From Lachnospiraceae bacterium (GTDB lineage: Bacteria; Bacillota; Clostridia; Lachnospirales; Lachnospiraceae), in contig JAFRSH010000019.1 of the NCBI GenBank assembly GCA_017427685.1, forward strand, positions 1 through 37,280: a stretch of DNA of 37,280 bases, written 5' to 3'. How positions within the stretch are numbered: position 1 is the stretch's first letter; each line of letters opens with the position of its first letter. This document shows, in pieces, positions 15,900-24,916 of this stretch. A program made the translations under genes and the position numbers. The notes below the pieces were generated by a model, which was not told the origin of the DNA, searched no databases, and worked only from the letters and a program-made list of their open reading frames with translations.

Positions 15900-17150
15900 T
15901 TAATTCTGCAAAACTCTTCCGGCCGCGCTGTTCCCGGCGACGAATCCGGTCGACCACGCGATCTGGAGGTTGAAGCCTCCGGTGAGGGCATCGACGTCGA
16001 GTATCTCTCCCGCAAAGAAGAGCCCCGGGACGATCTTCGACTCAAGAGTCGAGGGATCGACTTCTTTAACGCTTATGCCACCCTTCGTGATCACCGCCTC
16101 CTCGAAGCCTCCCGTGCATTTGAAGGTGAGAGGGAAAGCCTTAAGGATCTTCACGAGATTCATCCTTTCCGCACGCGAAACCGTATTGACCTTCCTGTGA
16201 GGATCGATACCCGAAAGTGTAACGACGACAGGTATGAGCTTCGTGGGAAGGAGCTTGTCGAGTGCGTTGATGAAATCTTTGTTGATATTATCATTAAAAT
16301 CGGTTGTAATCCGCTTGTCAAGCTGTTGTTCGTCGAGTCCGGGCTTAAGGTCGATACTGAAGGTGCAGTCCTTACCGGAGGTCAGGTCCTTCGAGCACAC
16401 AGACGAAAGCGTGAGCACCAGGGGACCCGAGATACCGCGCCTCGTAAAGAGCATCTCGCCGAGCTCGTCGTAGCGCTTCTTGCCGCCGACTTTCATGACG
16501 AGTCTGACGTTGCGCAGTGACAGACCCTCAAGTTCCGCCACAAAGCTCTCCTCAGTCCGCAGTCCGACAAGCGACGGAACGAGCTTCGTCACGGTGTGAC
16601 CGAGCTCCTTAGCCATCGTAAAGCCGTCTCCCGTGGAACCCGTGGCCGGGTACGACAGGCCGCCCGTAGCAAGCACACATGCACCACCCTTAAGCTCCGT
16701 GCCGTCCTCAAGTGTGACATGCGAGAAGGCTCCGTCACGGGTGCAGATGTGAGTGACCCTAGAGTCGAGCATGACCCTGATGCCAAGCTTCTTCACCGTA
16801 TCACGGAGAGCATCGGTCACGGATGCCGACATGTCGCTCTCGGGGAACACACGTCCTCCTCTTTCGACCTTGGTCTTAAGTCCCATATTGTTAAAAAGCC
16901 CTATCGTGGCCTCCGAATCGAGGGCATGATAAGAGCTGTACATAAATCTCGGATTGTTTATGACATTGTCAAAAAAGACCTCTTTCTCACAGAGGTTTGT
17001 CAGATTGCATCTTCCCTTGCCGGTAATGTAGATCTTCTTACCGGTCTTCTCATTCTTTTCGAACAGAACGACCTTCGCTCCGCTCTGTGCGGCCGCTATC
17101 GCAGCCATAAGTCCGCCGGCGCCGCCGCCGATCACCAGAACCTGTTCCAT
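15900..17150 (-). CDS. HI0933/YhiN-family FAD-dependent oxidoreductase
   Basis: A 416-residue flavoprotein. The FAD-binding GGGAGG lies at residues 8-13. It is followed by VLFEKNEKTGKKIYITGKG and CNLTN, the hallmark of the HI0933 (YhiN/BaiN-like) family. Other family marks are ATGGLSYPATGSTGDG, LFTRRGISGPLVL, and the C-terminal GLFFAGEILDVDALTGGFNLQ. Physiological substrates are mostly unknown. One relative, BaiN, acts on bile acids, but this family is universal and that role should not be assumed. GGAAGG lies before the ATG. It precedes cmk closely, the common clostridial arrangement. Confidence 0.9.
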   Translation of the reverse strand: MEQVLVIGGGAGGLMAAIAAAQSGAKVVLFEKNEKTGKKIYITGKGRCNLTNLCEKEVFFDNVINNPRFMYSSYHALDSEATIGLFNNMGLKTKVERGGRVFPESDMSASVTDALRDTVKKLGIRVMLDSRVTHICTRDGAFSHVTLEDGTELKGGACVLATGGLSYPATGSTGDGFTMAKELGHTVTKLVPSLVGLRTEESFVAELEGLSLRNVRLVMKVGGKKRYDELGEMLFTRRGISGPLVLTLSSVCSKDLTSGKDCTFSIDLKPGLDEQQLDKRITTDFNDNINKDFINALDKLLPTKLIPVVVTLSGIDPHRKVNTVSRAERMNLVKILKAFPLTFKCTGGFEEAVITKGGISVKEVDPSTLESKIVPGLFFAGEILDVDALTGGFNLQIAWSTGFVAGNSAAGRVLQN

Positions 17151-17165
17151 CGTTACCTTCCGGTC

Positions 17166-17765
17166 TCACATGTCCATGTAGACATCGTCTTTTCCAAATT
17201 GATACTGATCCGTAACATACGGTCCGTCACCGATCCTGACGATCACACCGGGTGAATCGATGTTGTCAAGGATACTCTGCCCGCAGGCATCGAGAATAAG
17301 AGTCTCAAGACTCGGATTCTTCGATGAGATCTCCTTGATGGAATCGTTAAATTCAATGACGCAGTAGCCGTTTGGATCGTAATATGCTCCGTCGAACGAA
17401 ACGCTGACGGAAGAATCTTCGAGAGAATCGGCAACAAGCTCGAGTACCTTGATAGGCTCAAGACTTGCTCCGCCCTTAACTGCCGAAACCGACTGGGTCA
17501 GCTTAAGGGACTTGGTGTCGACTGTGTAGAAAGTGACCTTGTAGACCACTTCGCCTTCGTCACCGGAGTTGTTGTCGATAAGTTTGTTGTTGTAGGTGTT
17601 ATCATCGCCCTCTGTCTTGTCCGGAACATCGGGCTGCACGGGAGCCGAAGTGGGAGGTTCGGGCTGTGTTGTAACGGGGTCGGGATCTTTAGTGCATGAA
17701 ACAAGACCGAACATCATACAGATAAGCAACAATACCGGTACAAGTTTACCAATCCTGGATGCCAT
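17166..17765 (-). CDS. GerMN-like secreted lipoprotein
   Basis: A 199-residue lipoprotein. The signal peptide ends in the lipobox LVSC, with the lipidated cysteine at residue 24. A Pro/Thr-rich linker and an acidic, Asn-rich spacer follow, then a globular domain (about residues 75-195) that resembles the GerMN (sporulation/germination) fold: YKVTFYTVD, the SVSAVKG strand, YCVIEFND and a final VIVRIGDG. I chose the ATG at 17765, with GGGGGTAGTGG upstream, over an earlier alternative codon. The GerMN call is by pattern, moderately sure. It should be matured by a prolipoprotein diacylglyceryl transferase such as the one encoded at 30639. Confidence 0.7.
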   Translation of the reverse strand: MASRIGKLVPVLLLICMMFGLVSCTKDPDPVTTQPEPPTSAPVQPDVPDKTEGDDNTYNNKLIDNNSGDEGEVVYKVTFYTVDTKSLKLTQSVSAVKGGASLEPIKVLELVADSLEDSSVSVSFDGAYYDPNGYCVIEFNDSIKEISSKNPSLETLILDACGQSILDNIDSPGVIVRIGDGPYVTDQYQFGKDDVYMDM

Positions 17766-17886
17766 ACCACTACCCCCCGTAACGAAATCAAACACCGTAA
17801 GTATCTATCCCGGAACACCGGGTGTATATTTCCGCTTCGAAAAGTTTAGTCACGACTTATGTCATTAGTATGTTAGAAATGTGGCA

Positions 17887-18429
17887 TCACTTGGACGCGT
17901 TTTTAATGATATTCCTGTTCCTGATGATGTAATCGATCAGTGAAATGAGCGTAAGAACCGTGGACGCGTACATCAGCACGCTCTCGGTGATACTGAACCA
18001 ATCATAACCTAGATCCCAGATGTAAAAAATGCACATGAACATCTGAACAACGGTCTTTGCCTTACCCCAGTAGCCGGCCTGAATGATGGTGCCTTTCTCG
18101 GCTGCGAGCTGTCTGAAGCCGCTGATGATGAACTCTCTCGAGATGATAACGATCGCGCACCAGCAGGGGAAATTATCCCTCACCTGAACGAAACAGATAA
18201 GAGCGATGCAGACAAGCAGCTTGTCCGCAAGCGGATCCATGAGCTTACCGAAATCGGTGATAAGATGGTCCTTCCTTGCGATGTAGCCGTCAAAGAAATC
18301 CGATGCGCATGCCACGCAAAAGATAACGAGAGCCGTGACGTTGCACCAGGGCTCGTTCATCAAAAAGATCACTGTAAAGATCGGTATCAAAAAGAATCTG
18401 AATACCGTGATCTTGTTAGGCAGATTCAT
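17887..18429 (-). CDS. pgsA: CDP-diacylglycerol-glycerol-3-phosphate phosphatidyltransferase
   Basis: A 180-residue integral membrane enzyme that makes phosphatidylglycerol phosphate. It carries the complete CDP-alcohol phosphotransferase signature: D44, D47-G48, A51-R52, G61, D65 and D69, in the stretch SDFFDGYIARK to GKLMDPLADK. Several hydrophobic helices surround it. GGAGG lies eight bases before the ATG at 18429; an in-frame codon ten residues earlier lacks such a site. It follows rimO by about 54 nt, the common rimO-pgsA pairing of Firmicutes. Confidence 0.94.
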   Translation of the reverse strand: MNLPNKITVFRFFLIPIFTVIFLMNEPWCNVTALVIFCVACASDFFDGYIARKDHLITDFGKLMDPLADKLLVCIALICFVQVRDNFPCWCAIVIISREFIISGFRQLAAEKGTIIQAGYWGKAKTVVQMFMCIFYIWDLGYDWFSITESVLMYASTVLTLISLIDYIIRNRNIIKNASK

Positions 18430-18483
18430 ACTGCTAAACCTCCTGTTGTCAGTCGCCAAAGCGACCGTTTATTCAGTCAAACG

Positions 18484-19821
18484 TTACTCCTCACCTATCA
18501 TAGTCCCGTAGAGGTCGTAATCGTCGGACTGTTTGATCCTGACGTTTACGATCGTACCGGACAGCAGAGACTCGCTGTCGCTCTCGAAGTAAACGACGCT
18601 GTCTATCTCGGGGGCATCCATATAGGAACGTCCCACGAACATCCTTTTCTTACTGTCGAAACCGTCAACGATGACCTCGAGGATATTCCCCGGGATCTTC
18701 TCTTTCTCGGTCTTGCTGATTGACCTGGCTATGGTCATCAGCTCTTTGTACCGCTCTTTCTTGACGGACTCCTTAACCTGTTCCTTGAACCCGAACGCCG
18801 GAGTGTTCTCCTCTTTCGAGTACTTGAACACACCGAGGTTGTTGAATTTCATCTCGCGAACGAAATCGCAGAGATCTTCGAAATCTTCCTGTGTCTCTCC
18901 GGGGAATCCGACGAGCAGTGTCGTCCTGATCGATATCCCGGGGACTTCACTGCGGAGCTTGCCGATGATCTCGGTAAGTCTCGCACGTGTCATGCGTCTG
19001 CCCATCTTCTTAAGGACAGCATCGCTTGAATGCTGTATGGGCATGTCTATGTACTTGCAGAGCTTCTTCTCGGTCTTGAAGACCTCGATGAGCGCGTCGT
19101 CGATCTCCTCGGGGTAACAGTACATGACTCTCACCCACTTAAGGAAAGGCAGTGCGCACAGCGCGCGAAGAAGTTCGGGAAGCCTCTTGCTTCCGTACCT
19201 GTCTATCCCGTATCTGGTGGTCTCCTGAGCTATGACTATAAGCTCGGTGATACCTCTCTCCTCAAGGAGGCGTGCCTCTTCAAGGATACTGTCAAAATCA
19301 AAGCTTGTGTACTTGCCCTTTACATAAGGGATGATGCAGTAAGTACATCTCCTGTCGCAGCCCTCTGCGATCTTGAGGTAGGTGAAATGCACGGGTGTCG
19401 AGCTCATGCGCTTCTCGGGAAGCTTCTCACCCGTGGCGGGTTCACCCGAATCAACGATATGCTTCTCGCCCTTCTCTAGTCTCCTGAGTGCTTCGCAAAG
19501 TCCCGGAAGTCTTGAGCCCGCGATGACCGCGTCAACCTCGGGGATCTCTTTGATGATCTCATCGGGATAACGCGAAGCGAGACAACCCACGACCACGAGG
19601 TACTTGAGTCCTGCGCTCGCCTTGTACTCGGAAAGCCCGAGTATCGCCTCGATGCTCTCGGTCTTCGCATCGTTGATGAAGCAGCATGTGTTCACAACAC
19701 CGCACTGCGCCGACGCGGGATCGTCAGTAAGCTTGTGACCTTCCTCTGCGAGAAGAGTCAGCATTTTCTCGGTGTCGACAAGGTTCTTATCGCACCCGAG
19801 CGATTCAAAATATATATCCAA
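18484..19821 (-). CDS. rimO: Ribosomal protein S12 methylthiotransferase RimO
   Basis: A 445-residue radical SAM enzyme that adds a methylthio group to an aspartate of ribosomal protein S12. The N-terminal UPF0004 domain binds an auxiliary [4Fe-4S] cluster with C10 (SLGCDKNLVDTE), C46 and C80. The radical SAM CxxxCxxC motif is C155, C159 and C162 (CDRRCTYC). A TRAM domain forms the C terminus. SLGCxKNLVD separates RimO from MiaB. The start codon is TTG with GAGGAG eight bases upstream. It leads into pgsA. Confidence 0.95.
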   Translation of the reverse strand: MDIYFESLGCDKNLVDTEKMLTLLAEEGHKLTDDPASAQCGVVNTCCFINDAKTESIEAILGLSEYKASAGLKYLVVVGCLASRYPDEIIKEIPEVDAVIAGSRLPGLCEALRRLEKGEKHIVDSGEPATGEKLPEKRMSSTPVHFTYLKIAEGCDRRCTYCIIPYVKGKYTSFDFDSILEEARLLEERGITELIVIAQETTRYGIDRYGSKRLPELLRALCALPFLKWVRVMYCYPEEIDDALIEVFKTEKKLCKYIDMPIQHSSDAVLKKMGRRMTRARLTEIIGKLRSEVPGISIRTTLLVGFPGETQEDFEDLCDFVREMKFNNLGVFKYSKEENTPAFGFKEQVKESVKKERYKELMTIARSISKTEKEKIPGNILEVIVDGFDSKKRMFVGRSYMDAPEIDSVVYFESDSESLLSGTIVNVRIKQSDDYDLYGTMIGEE

Positions 19822-19913
19822 GAAAAACTCCTCTGTCTAAGCTCTGAAACTCTTCCGGTTCCTCACTCCGACAATTCAAACTTCTCCGAAAAGGCAGTCA
19901 CACTTCAGTACCG

Positions 19914-20450
19914 TCACTCTTCTTCATCAAATTCGAAATCGATACCGGCAAACTCAGCGTAGTCATAGTCCGCGTCATCGGGGTAAAGGATGAACTTCTC
20001 GTCGAGACCTGTATCCTTGGTGCTTCCGAAGAGAGCCGTACCCATCTTGGCCTTAAGGAAGAGTTCTCCGTCCTCCTCGTAGATCTCAATGTCGGTGTTG
20101 CCCTTGAAATCCTTGGTGATGTAACCCTCAATAATCTCGATCTTGCCGGCGTACTCTTCAAACGTGACTCCGATGTATACCTGGGCATCCTGATAGCCAC
20201 CGAGTTCGATCTTGTCGAAGTCGTTCTTCACAACACTCTCCGCTCCGACTTCGCCTTCGTACATGACTCCGATGTCGTTGGTGTCCTCGTCGACGACCAC
20301 GACCTCGAGCGACTCGATCGCATGCTTCGTCTTGTTGCTCACTACGATCTTGCCACCGCCGAAAGACTCAACGGTTATCATGATGATTATTGCGGCAAGT
20401 ACCGTAAACAGGAGAAAGTATATGAGTAATTTAATCTTCGGGATCTTCAT
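19914..20450 (-). CDS. Hypothetical membrane-anchored protein
   Basis: A 178-residue protein, not recognised. A basic start (MKIPKIK) leads into one hydrophobic helix (about residues 7-27), then a soluble, very acidic domain rich in beta-prone segments that ends in a run of Glu and Asp. This predicts an N-in, single-pass anchor with an extracytoplasmic domain. The ATG at 20450 has AAGGAAG upstream, and the start lies inside the last codons of the MrpG-like gene (20 bp overlap), so it is translationally coupled to the antiporter subunits and may work with them. I see no lipobox and no known domain. Confidence 0.7.
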   Translation of the reverse strand: MKIPKIKLLIYFLLFTVLAAIIIMITVESFGGGKIVVSNKTKHAIESLEVVVVDEDTNDIGVMYEGEVGAESVVKNDFDKIELGGYQDAQVYIGVTFEEYAGKIEIIEGYITKDFKGNTDIEIYEEDGELFLKAKMGTALFGSTKDTGLDEKFILYPDDADYDYAEFAGIDFEFDEEE

Positions 20451-20793
20451 CGTCGTCTTCCTTTCCGTCCGAATAGTTGATATTAATGTGCTCGTAGCGA
20501 TCTGCCACATCTTTCTTGTCGACGAGACATGTCATAATTGCCAGCATATGCGTTGTAACCGGTCCCGTAAGCCACAGGAATGCTACAACAAGGATGATCT
20601 TCAAAGTGGTGAACGACCAGCCCGTGAGCAGCGCCGCACCGAGTGCGACGAAGAAAAGTCCCATCGTATCGCCGATCGCAGCCGGGTGCATCCTCATAAG
20701 CGCATGCTTGTACCTGAACACACCGATTATCGCGGGGATCTCGCAGAGAGCTCCGATCACAATGCATATGATCCCAATGATGTCAGTTACCAT
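20431..20793 (-). CDS. mnhG: Mrp/Mnh antiporter subunit G
   Basis: A 120-residue membrane protein with three helices. It matches MrpG/MnhG in IGVFRYKHALMRMHPAAIGDTMG and in the closing TGPVTTHMLA. The C terminus is an acidic tail. In complete Mrp systems this is a small subunit of a Na+/H+ antiporter. I chose the ATG at 20793 with GGGGGA upstream. The start overlaps the subunit F gene by 11 bp. Confidence 0.88.
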   Translation of the reverse strand: MVTDIIGIICIVIGALCEIPAIIGVFRYKHALMRMHPAAIGDTMGLFFVALGAALLTGWSFTTLKIILVVAFLWLTGPVTTHMLAIMTCLVDKKDVADRYEHININYSDGKEDDDEDPED

Positions 20794-21106
20794 CCGAAGA
20801 ATCCCCCTTTCCTTCGGTTTCGGCCGCCTTCTTGCGCATGTGCGAAACGATGTAGAGTCTCGAGAACACGATAACGGCGACAAAAGAAACAAGCGCGTAG
20901 ATAGCCGCGATGTCGGCAAGCCACGATTCCTTGAAAAGTACCGAAAGGATAATGGTCATCATGATAACGGCCGTTGTGATCATGTTGACGGCCACGAGCC
21001 TGTCCGCGGGTTTCTTGCCCGTAAATGCGCGGATCAGCCCCATCACGATGCAGAAAGCCAGGAAAAACAGCACTGCTGTGAGCGCTATGTTAATGATCTC
21101 TTCCAT
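20783..21106 (-). CDS. mnhF: Mrp/Mnh antiporter subunit F
   Basis: A 107-residue protein with three membrane helices. KKPADRLVAVNMI is the diagnostic MrpF segment (usual form GPTxxDRVVALN). It overlaps the end of the subunit E gene by 17 bp, with a GGAGGAGAT ribosome site before the ATG. Confidence 0.9.
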   Translation of the reverse strand: MEEIINIALTAVLFFLAFCIVMGLIRAFTGKKPADRLVAVNMITTAVIMMTIILSVLFKESWLADIAAIYALVSFVAVIVFSRLYIVSHMRKKAAETEGKGDSSDGN

Positions 21107-21569
21107 AACAGATCTCCTCCATCTTCTCGATCCGTTTCACGAATCCCGATGCTTCGATACCTACATCGAACGATTCGTCGAGACAATGGATCCTGAATAC
21201 ACCCTTGTTCATCGAAACGGTGAGCGTTCCCGGTGTGAGCGTGATCGAATTGGCAAGAAGAGTCAGAAAGAACGATGACTTGATATCGGTGTCAAATGTA
21301 ACGATGACACTCTTCAGCTTCTTCCGGGGTGAAAGCGTGAACCTGATAACGGTGAGGTTTGCAATGATGAGCTGTCCGAAGAGGTAGAAGAAGTAACCGA
21401 TCAGTCTCGGGAGGATCCTGATGAGCATGAGCTCCTTCTTGATCGGGTACGACAGTATCTTGCAGGCAAACAGCACAAGAAGACCGGAAAGGATTGCTCC
21501 TATCACGGCCGTCTCGACGGTAAACCTTCCGTTAAATATGATCCATACCGCAAAAACCAGGATGAACAT
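21090..21569 (-). CDS. mnhE: Mrp/Mnh antiporter subunit E
   Basis: A 159-residue protein with two or three N-terminal membrane helices and a cytoplasmic C-terminal domain. LANSITLTPGTLTVSM is the hallmark of MrpE. AAAGG lies upstream of the ATG. It is the first of three overlapping genes E-F-G and begins just past the ftsZ terminator. The large subunits A/D and the B and C subunits are not in this window. The trio may complete a complex encoded elsewhere. Confidence 0.91.
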   Translation of the reverse strand: MFILVFAVWIIFNGRFTVETAVIGAILSGLLVLFACKILSYPIKKELMLIRILPRLIGYFFYLFGQLIIANLTVIRFTLSPRKKLKSVIVTFDTDIKSSFFLTLLANSITLTPGTLTVSMNKGVFRIHCLDESFDVGIEASGFVKRIEKMEEICYGRDH

Positions 21570-21589
21570 ATCAAAAAACCTTTCTTTTT

Positions 21590-21624
21590 AACACACAAAA
21601 GGTCGGGCGTTATGAGGCCCGACC
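21590..21624 (-). terminator. Intrinsic terminator of the division operon, after ftsZ
   Basis: GGTCGGGC (21601-21608) pairs with GCCCGACC (21617-21624) in an 8-bp GC stem. On the minus strand the stem is followed by TTTTGTGTGTT. It lies 10 nt after the ftsZ stop and separates the division cluster from the Mrp genes. Confidence 0.75.
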
Positions 21625-21633
21625 CGGTGATAA

Positions 21634-22872
21634 TCACCTGTTGCCTTTATTCTTTAAGAAATCAGGGATCTTGATGCCGCCTGTTTCTGGCTGCGCCTGA
21701 GGCTGCGGTGCGGGTGCCTGAGGCTGACGGCTCACGGGAGCTGCGCTCTGGCCCGAAGTCTTGTAGACATCGATCGGCTTCTCGTAGGCTGCTGTGGGAG
21801 CCTGCGTACGACCTGCTGCGGGAGCGGCGGGTCTGCTCTGTCCGCTCAGGAATCCGAGACCTCTCGGCTGCTGAGTAGGCTGAGGCTGACGTGAAGGAGC
21901 CGGTGCTGCCGGTGTACCTTCATCCATACCTGTAGCGATGATAGTGATCGTGATCTCGTCGGACTCTCTGTTCTCGTCGGAAGTACCGAAGATAACGTTC
22001 GCATTGGGTCCGATAATGCTCTTGACGTAGTTGGCTGCTGCGTTGACTTCCTTCATGCCGGCACGACCTGCGATGTTGAAGATAACATCGGTTGCGCCTT
22101 CGATGGATGTTTCGAGGAGCGGTGAAGAGATAGCTTCCTGAACGGCTCTGAGGCACCTCTCGTCATCGTTGCCATTGCAATATCCGATACCGATATGAGC
22201 AACGCCCTTGTCTCTCATGACTGTGCACAGATCCGCAAAGTCGAGGTTGACCATACCGGGATTATTGATAAGATCGGTGACACCCTGAACGCCCTGCTGG
22301 AGAACCTGGTCAGCCATCTTGAAGGCGTCTGCCATCGTGGTGGCGTTGGTGACCATCTCAAGGACTCTGTCGTTGGGGATAACGATGAGTGTGTCAACGT
22401 TTGTTCTGAGCTTCTCGATACCGGCGATGGCGTTGTCCATACGCCTTACAGCCTCAAACGAGAAAGGCTTCGTAACGATACCGACGGTAAGAATGCCGAG
22501 GCTCTTGGCGATCTCGGCAACAACGGGAGCTGCTCCCGTTCCTGTTCCGCCACCCATACCGCAGGTAACGAAAACCATGTCCGCATTCTTGATGGCTTCG
22601 GAAAGTTCCTCTCTGCTCTCTTCGGCAGCGTTCTCTCCGATCGTGGGAACCGCACCGGCGCCGAGACCCTTGGTCAGCTTCTCGCCGATCTGAATGCAGT
22701 TACTTGCTTTACATGCACGCAAATGCTGTCTATCAGTATTAACACAGATGAATTCAACTCCTGCGACTCCTTCGTCGATCATCCTGTTGACCGCATTGTT
22801 GCCGGCTCCACCCACACCAACAACAATAATACGCGCTGAACCGTAAGGTGAATTATCCTTGATCTCAATCAC
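21634..22872 (-). CDS. ftsZ: Cell division protein FtsZ
   Basis: A 412-residue tubulin-like GTPase that forms the Z ring. The tubulin signature GGGTGTG is at residues 107-113, preceded by [14 protein letters not shown]. The GTPase domain covers about 12-320, followed by a Pro/Gln/Ala-rich flexible linker. The conserved C-terminal peptide IKIPDFLKN, which binds FtsA/SepF-type anchors, is intact. The start codon is GTG with AAGGAGG 12 bases upstream. It has its own promoter at 22989-23017 in addition to read-through from the cluster. No ftsA precedes it; DivIB does. Confidence 0.98.
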   Translation of the reverse strand: MIEIKDNSPYGSARIIVVGVGGAGNNAVNRMIDEGVAGVEFICVNTDRQHLRACKASNCIQIGEKLTKGLGAGAVPTIGENAAEESREELSEAIKNADMVFVTCGMGGGTGTGAAPVVAEIAKSLGILTVGIVTKPFSFEAVRRMDNAIAGIEKLRTNVDTLIVIPNDRVLEMVTNATTMADAFKMADQVLQQGVQGVTDLINNPGMVNLDFADLCTVMRDKGVAHIGIGYCNGNDDERCLRAVQEAISSPLLETSIEGATDVIFNIAGRAGMKEVNAAANYVKSIIGPNANVIFGTSDENRESDEITITIIATGMDEGTPAAPAPSRQPQPTQQPRGLGFLSGQSRPAAPAAGRTQAPTAAYEKPIDVYKTSGQSAAPVSRQPQAPAPQPQAQPETGGIKIPDFLKNKGNR

Positions 22873-22960
22873 GTTTTGCGTCCTCCTTAGTCTTTCTATG
22901 TCAAACCGGCTGATCGCAGTGCGACCGACCCGTTATAAAACCTATTGGCAGGTTATCCCG

Positions 22961-22979
22961 GTGTTTTATATATAAACAC
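22961..22979. promoter_or_regulatory. Palindrome in the ftsZ leader
   Basis: The 19-bp sequence GTGTTTTATATATAAACAC is a near-perfect inverted repeat (GTGTTT arms). It sits at the expected transcription start of the ftsZ promoter, about 10 bp past the -10. Such a position suits a repressor operator. No known regulator is identified. Confidence 0.4.
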
Positions 22980-22988
22980 ACACTCTAT

Positions 22989-23017
22989 ATATTACATTTC
23001 ATTTAATGAATAATCAA
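22989..23017 (-). promoter_or_regulatory. Sigma-A-type promoter for ftsZ
   Basis: Read on the minus strand: TTGATT (23012-23017), 17-nt spacer, TAATAT (22989-22994). It lies in the 165-nt gap between divIB and ftsZ, the largest gap in the division cluster. The hexamers and spacing are identical to those of the mraZ promoter. Confidence 0.65.
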
Positions 23018-23037
23018 GTATTAAACACAAAAAAACA

Positions 23038-23763
23038 TCATTTGTCTATCGGCTTTGCGGTTACCGACATATTCTCACTGTCCATGTACCGCAGGTCGAA
23101 CCGGAAAGCCCCTTCTCCCATGGTCTTCATAATGCTTGAAAGGTTGTTTATCTCAAGGTCGTAATTGTCTTTCTCGCCGAGCAGAACTTCGTCATCGCCG
23201 ATGAAGAGCGTTACGTTCCCTCTGAAGTCGTAAGAGATCTCGCTTGCGTCTATGTTGTTCTTGTTGAGCAGCGAAACAAGCCCCATCAGACCCTTGAAGA
23301 TGTCCGAGGACGAGTCGATCTTCTGCCCTATCACGATGTTGCCGACATCGATACCCGTGACAAGGACCACTCCTTCGGGACGTGTGTCGGTACTGTCGGT
23401 GACGACGCCCTCCCTGTCGAAGCAGAAATACTTGCCCATCACCAGAACGCTTCCCGCTATCTGTCTCTCGTAGACGTAGATCCTGATCGAGTTCTTGTCA
23501 ACGACCTCGTAGTCGACCTTCTCGACGAAGGGGATCTCGTCAAGTCCCGATGTCTCGGCTCTCAGCGCGAAGAGATAGGTAAAGCTGTCCGTCACATGAT
23601 TTAAAACCCTGTCCTTGATCTCGCTGTCCGAGTAGTACTCTCCTTCGGAGATGACTTCAACGTTCTCGAGCTGGAAGAAGGCGATGAAGAAGACCACCAT
23701 GAGCAGGAAAACTATCACGATACCGTAGACGATCATTCGTTTTACGAGCACCTTGTCACTCAT
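23038..23763 (-). CDS. divIB: Cell division protein DivIB/FtsQ
   Basis: A 241-residue bitopic division protein. A short cytoplasmic start is followed by one membrane helix (about residues 11-31), then the POTRA-like domain (LENVEVISEGEYYSDSEI onward) and a beta domain with VEKVDYEVVDKNSIRIYVYER, typical of FtsQ/DivIB. It stabilises FtsL and recruits septal synthases. I chose the ATG at 23763, which overlaps the ftsW stop by 8 bp. The longer reading frame starts inside ftsW without a ribosome site. It is the last gene before the ftsZ promoter. Confidence 0.9.
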   Translation of the reverse strand: MSDKVLVKRMIVYGIVIVFLLMVVFFIAFFQLENVEVISEGEYYSDSEIKDRVLNHVTDSFTYLFALRAETSGLDEIPFVEKVDYEVVDKNSIRIYVYERQIAGSVLVMGKYFCFDREGVVTDSTDTRPEGVVLVTGIDVGNIVIGQKIDSSSDIFKGLMGLVSLLNKNNIDASEISYDFRGNVTLFIGDDEVLLGEKDNYDLEINNLSSIMKTMGEGAFRFDLRYMDSENMSVTAKPIDK

Positions 23764-24916
23764 CGGCAGCCCCTTCCTCCGGGATCTGCTTTGAGACGTT
23801 GAGCACAAGTCCCATCTCGGCCAGGAGAACCACCAGTGAGGTACCGCCGTAGCTTATGAAAGGAAGCGGGATACCGGTGGCAGGGATCGAATTGGTAACT
23901 ACCAGAAGGTTCATGACAACCTGCATCGCGATATGTATGAAAACTCCCGTGCAGATGACTGCGCCGAACAGGTCTCTGGCATTGACCGCCACGACGTAGA
24001 TCCTCCAAAGGAGCAGTATAAACGTTAGTATAACGATCACAGCGCCCGCGATACCAAGCTCTTCGCAGACAACGGTGAAGATCATGTCGGTGTGGACCTC
24101 CTGGATCTTGCCGAGCTTCTGAAGTCCTTCACCGAGTCCCTTGCCGAGGTATCCTCCCGACGCGATCGCGTAGAGTCCCTGGATCGTCTGTGATCCGGGA
24201 TCCTGGAGTTCAGGGTTCAGCCAGACATCAAGTCTCTCCTGTCTGTAGCCGATGGTCGTGATCATGATGATAAGACCGACCAGTCCCGCTCCGCCTATGA
24301 TGAAATGGTAACGCTTCAGCCCGGAAACTATGATCGGCGGTATAAACGCTACAGCCGCAAGAACAACGGCCGTCGAAAGATCGTGTACTCCGACGAGTCC
24401 GATAAGGGGGAGTCCTGCAACGAAGAACGGGATGAAACCCTTGAATTTATCGAGTATGCCCTTGTACTTGGTGGCGAGGTAAGCCGACATGATGATCAGA
24501 CAGATCTTCGTAAGCTCAGAAGGCTGGAAACTAAGGGGTCCGAGGTTGAGCCATCTCGAAGAACCGTTGGCCGAGTAGCCGGCCACGGCAACAACGATCT
24601 GCAGTATCAGGCAGAGAAAATAAAACATGTGGATCGGTTTGATCTTGAGCGATCTGCCGAACACCCTGACATAAAAATGATAGTCAACAAAAGAAACAAG
24701 TATCATGGCACCCGCGCCGAGGATAAGGTTTCTGATCTGCATGGAGTAATAAAGTGCGGATTCGGAGTAGTATCTGTCAGCGTTGTAGTAACTCGTGCTG
24801 TAGATCATGACCACGCCGAAAGCGCACAAAAGTACAACAAGCAGCAGAAGCGAGATATCGTAGCTTCCGACAACCCTGTTCACTTTACGCGGTTGTTTGA
24901 CACCTGTTTTGCTCAT
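23756..24916 (-). CDS. ftsW: SEDS-family septal peptidoglycan glycosyltransferase FtsW
   Basis: A 386-residue polytopic protein with about ten membrane helices. SEDS marks include YSANGSSRWLNLGPLSFQPSE, HDLSTAVVL, the extracellular region with EVHTDMIFTVVCEELG, and NSIPATGIPLPFISYGGTS near the C terminus. It polymerises glycan strands with the class B PBP at the septum. Its ATG overlaps the murD stop (ATGA). In many Firmicutes murG would come next; here DivIB follows directly. Confidence 0.95.
   Translation of the reverse strand: MSKTGVKQPRKVNRVVGSYDISLLLLVVLLCAFGVVMIYSTSYYNADRYYSESALYYSMQIRNLILGAGAMILVSFVDYHFYVRVFGRSLKIKPIHMFYFLCLILQIVVAVAGYSANGSSRWLNLGPLSFQPSELTKICLIIMSAYLATKYKGILDKFKGFIPFFVAGLPLIGLVGVHDLSTAVVLAAVAFIPPIIVSGLKRYHFIIGGAGLVGLIIMITTIGYRQERLDVWLNPELQDPGSQTIQGLYAIASGGYLGKGLGEGLQKLGKIQEVHTDMIFTVVCEELGIAGAVIVILTFILLLWRIYVVAVNARDLFGAVICTGVFIHIAMQVVMNLLVVTNSIPATGIPLPFISYGGTSLVVLLAEMGLVLNVSKQIPEEGAADE

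Noticed and set aside
15324..16520. Plus-strand open frame of 398 residues opposite cmk and the flavoprotein gene
   Set aside because: It crosses two well-supported genes on the other strand and has no ribosome site or domain signature.
17808..17824. Short CCCGG-AACA-CCGGG hairpin between pgsA and the lipoprotein gene
   Set aside because: Only a 5-bp stem and no U-tract on the minus strand; probably chance.
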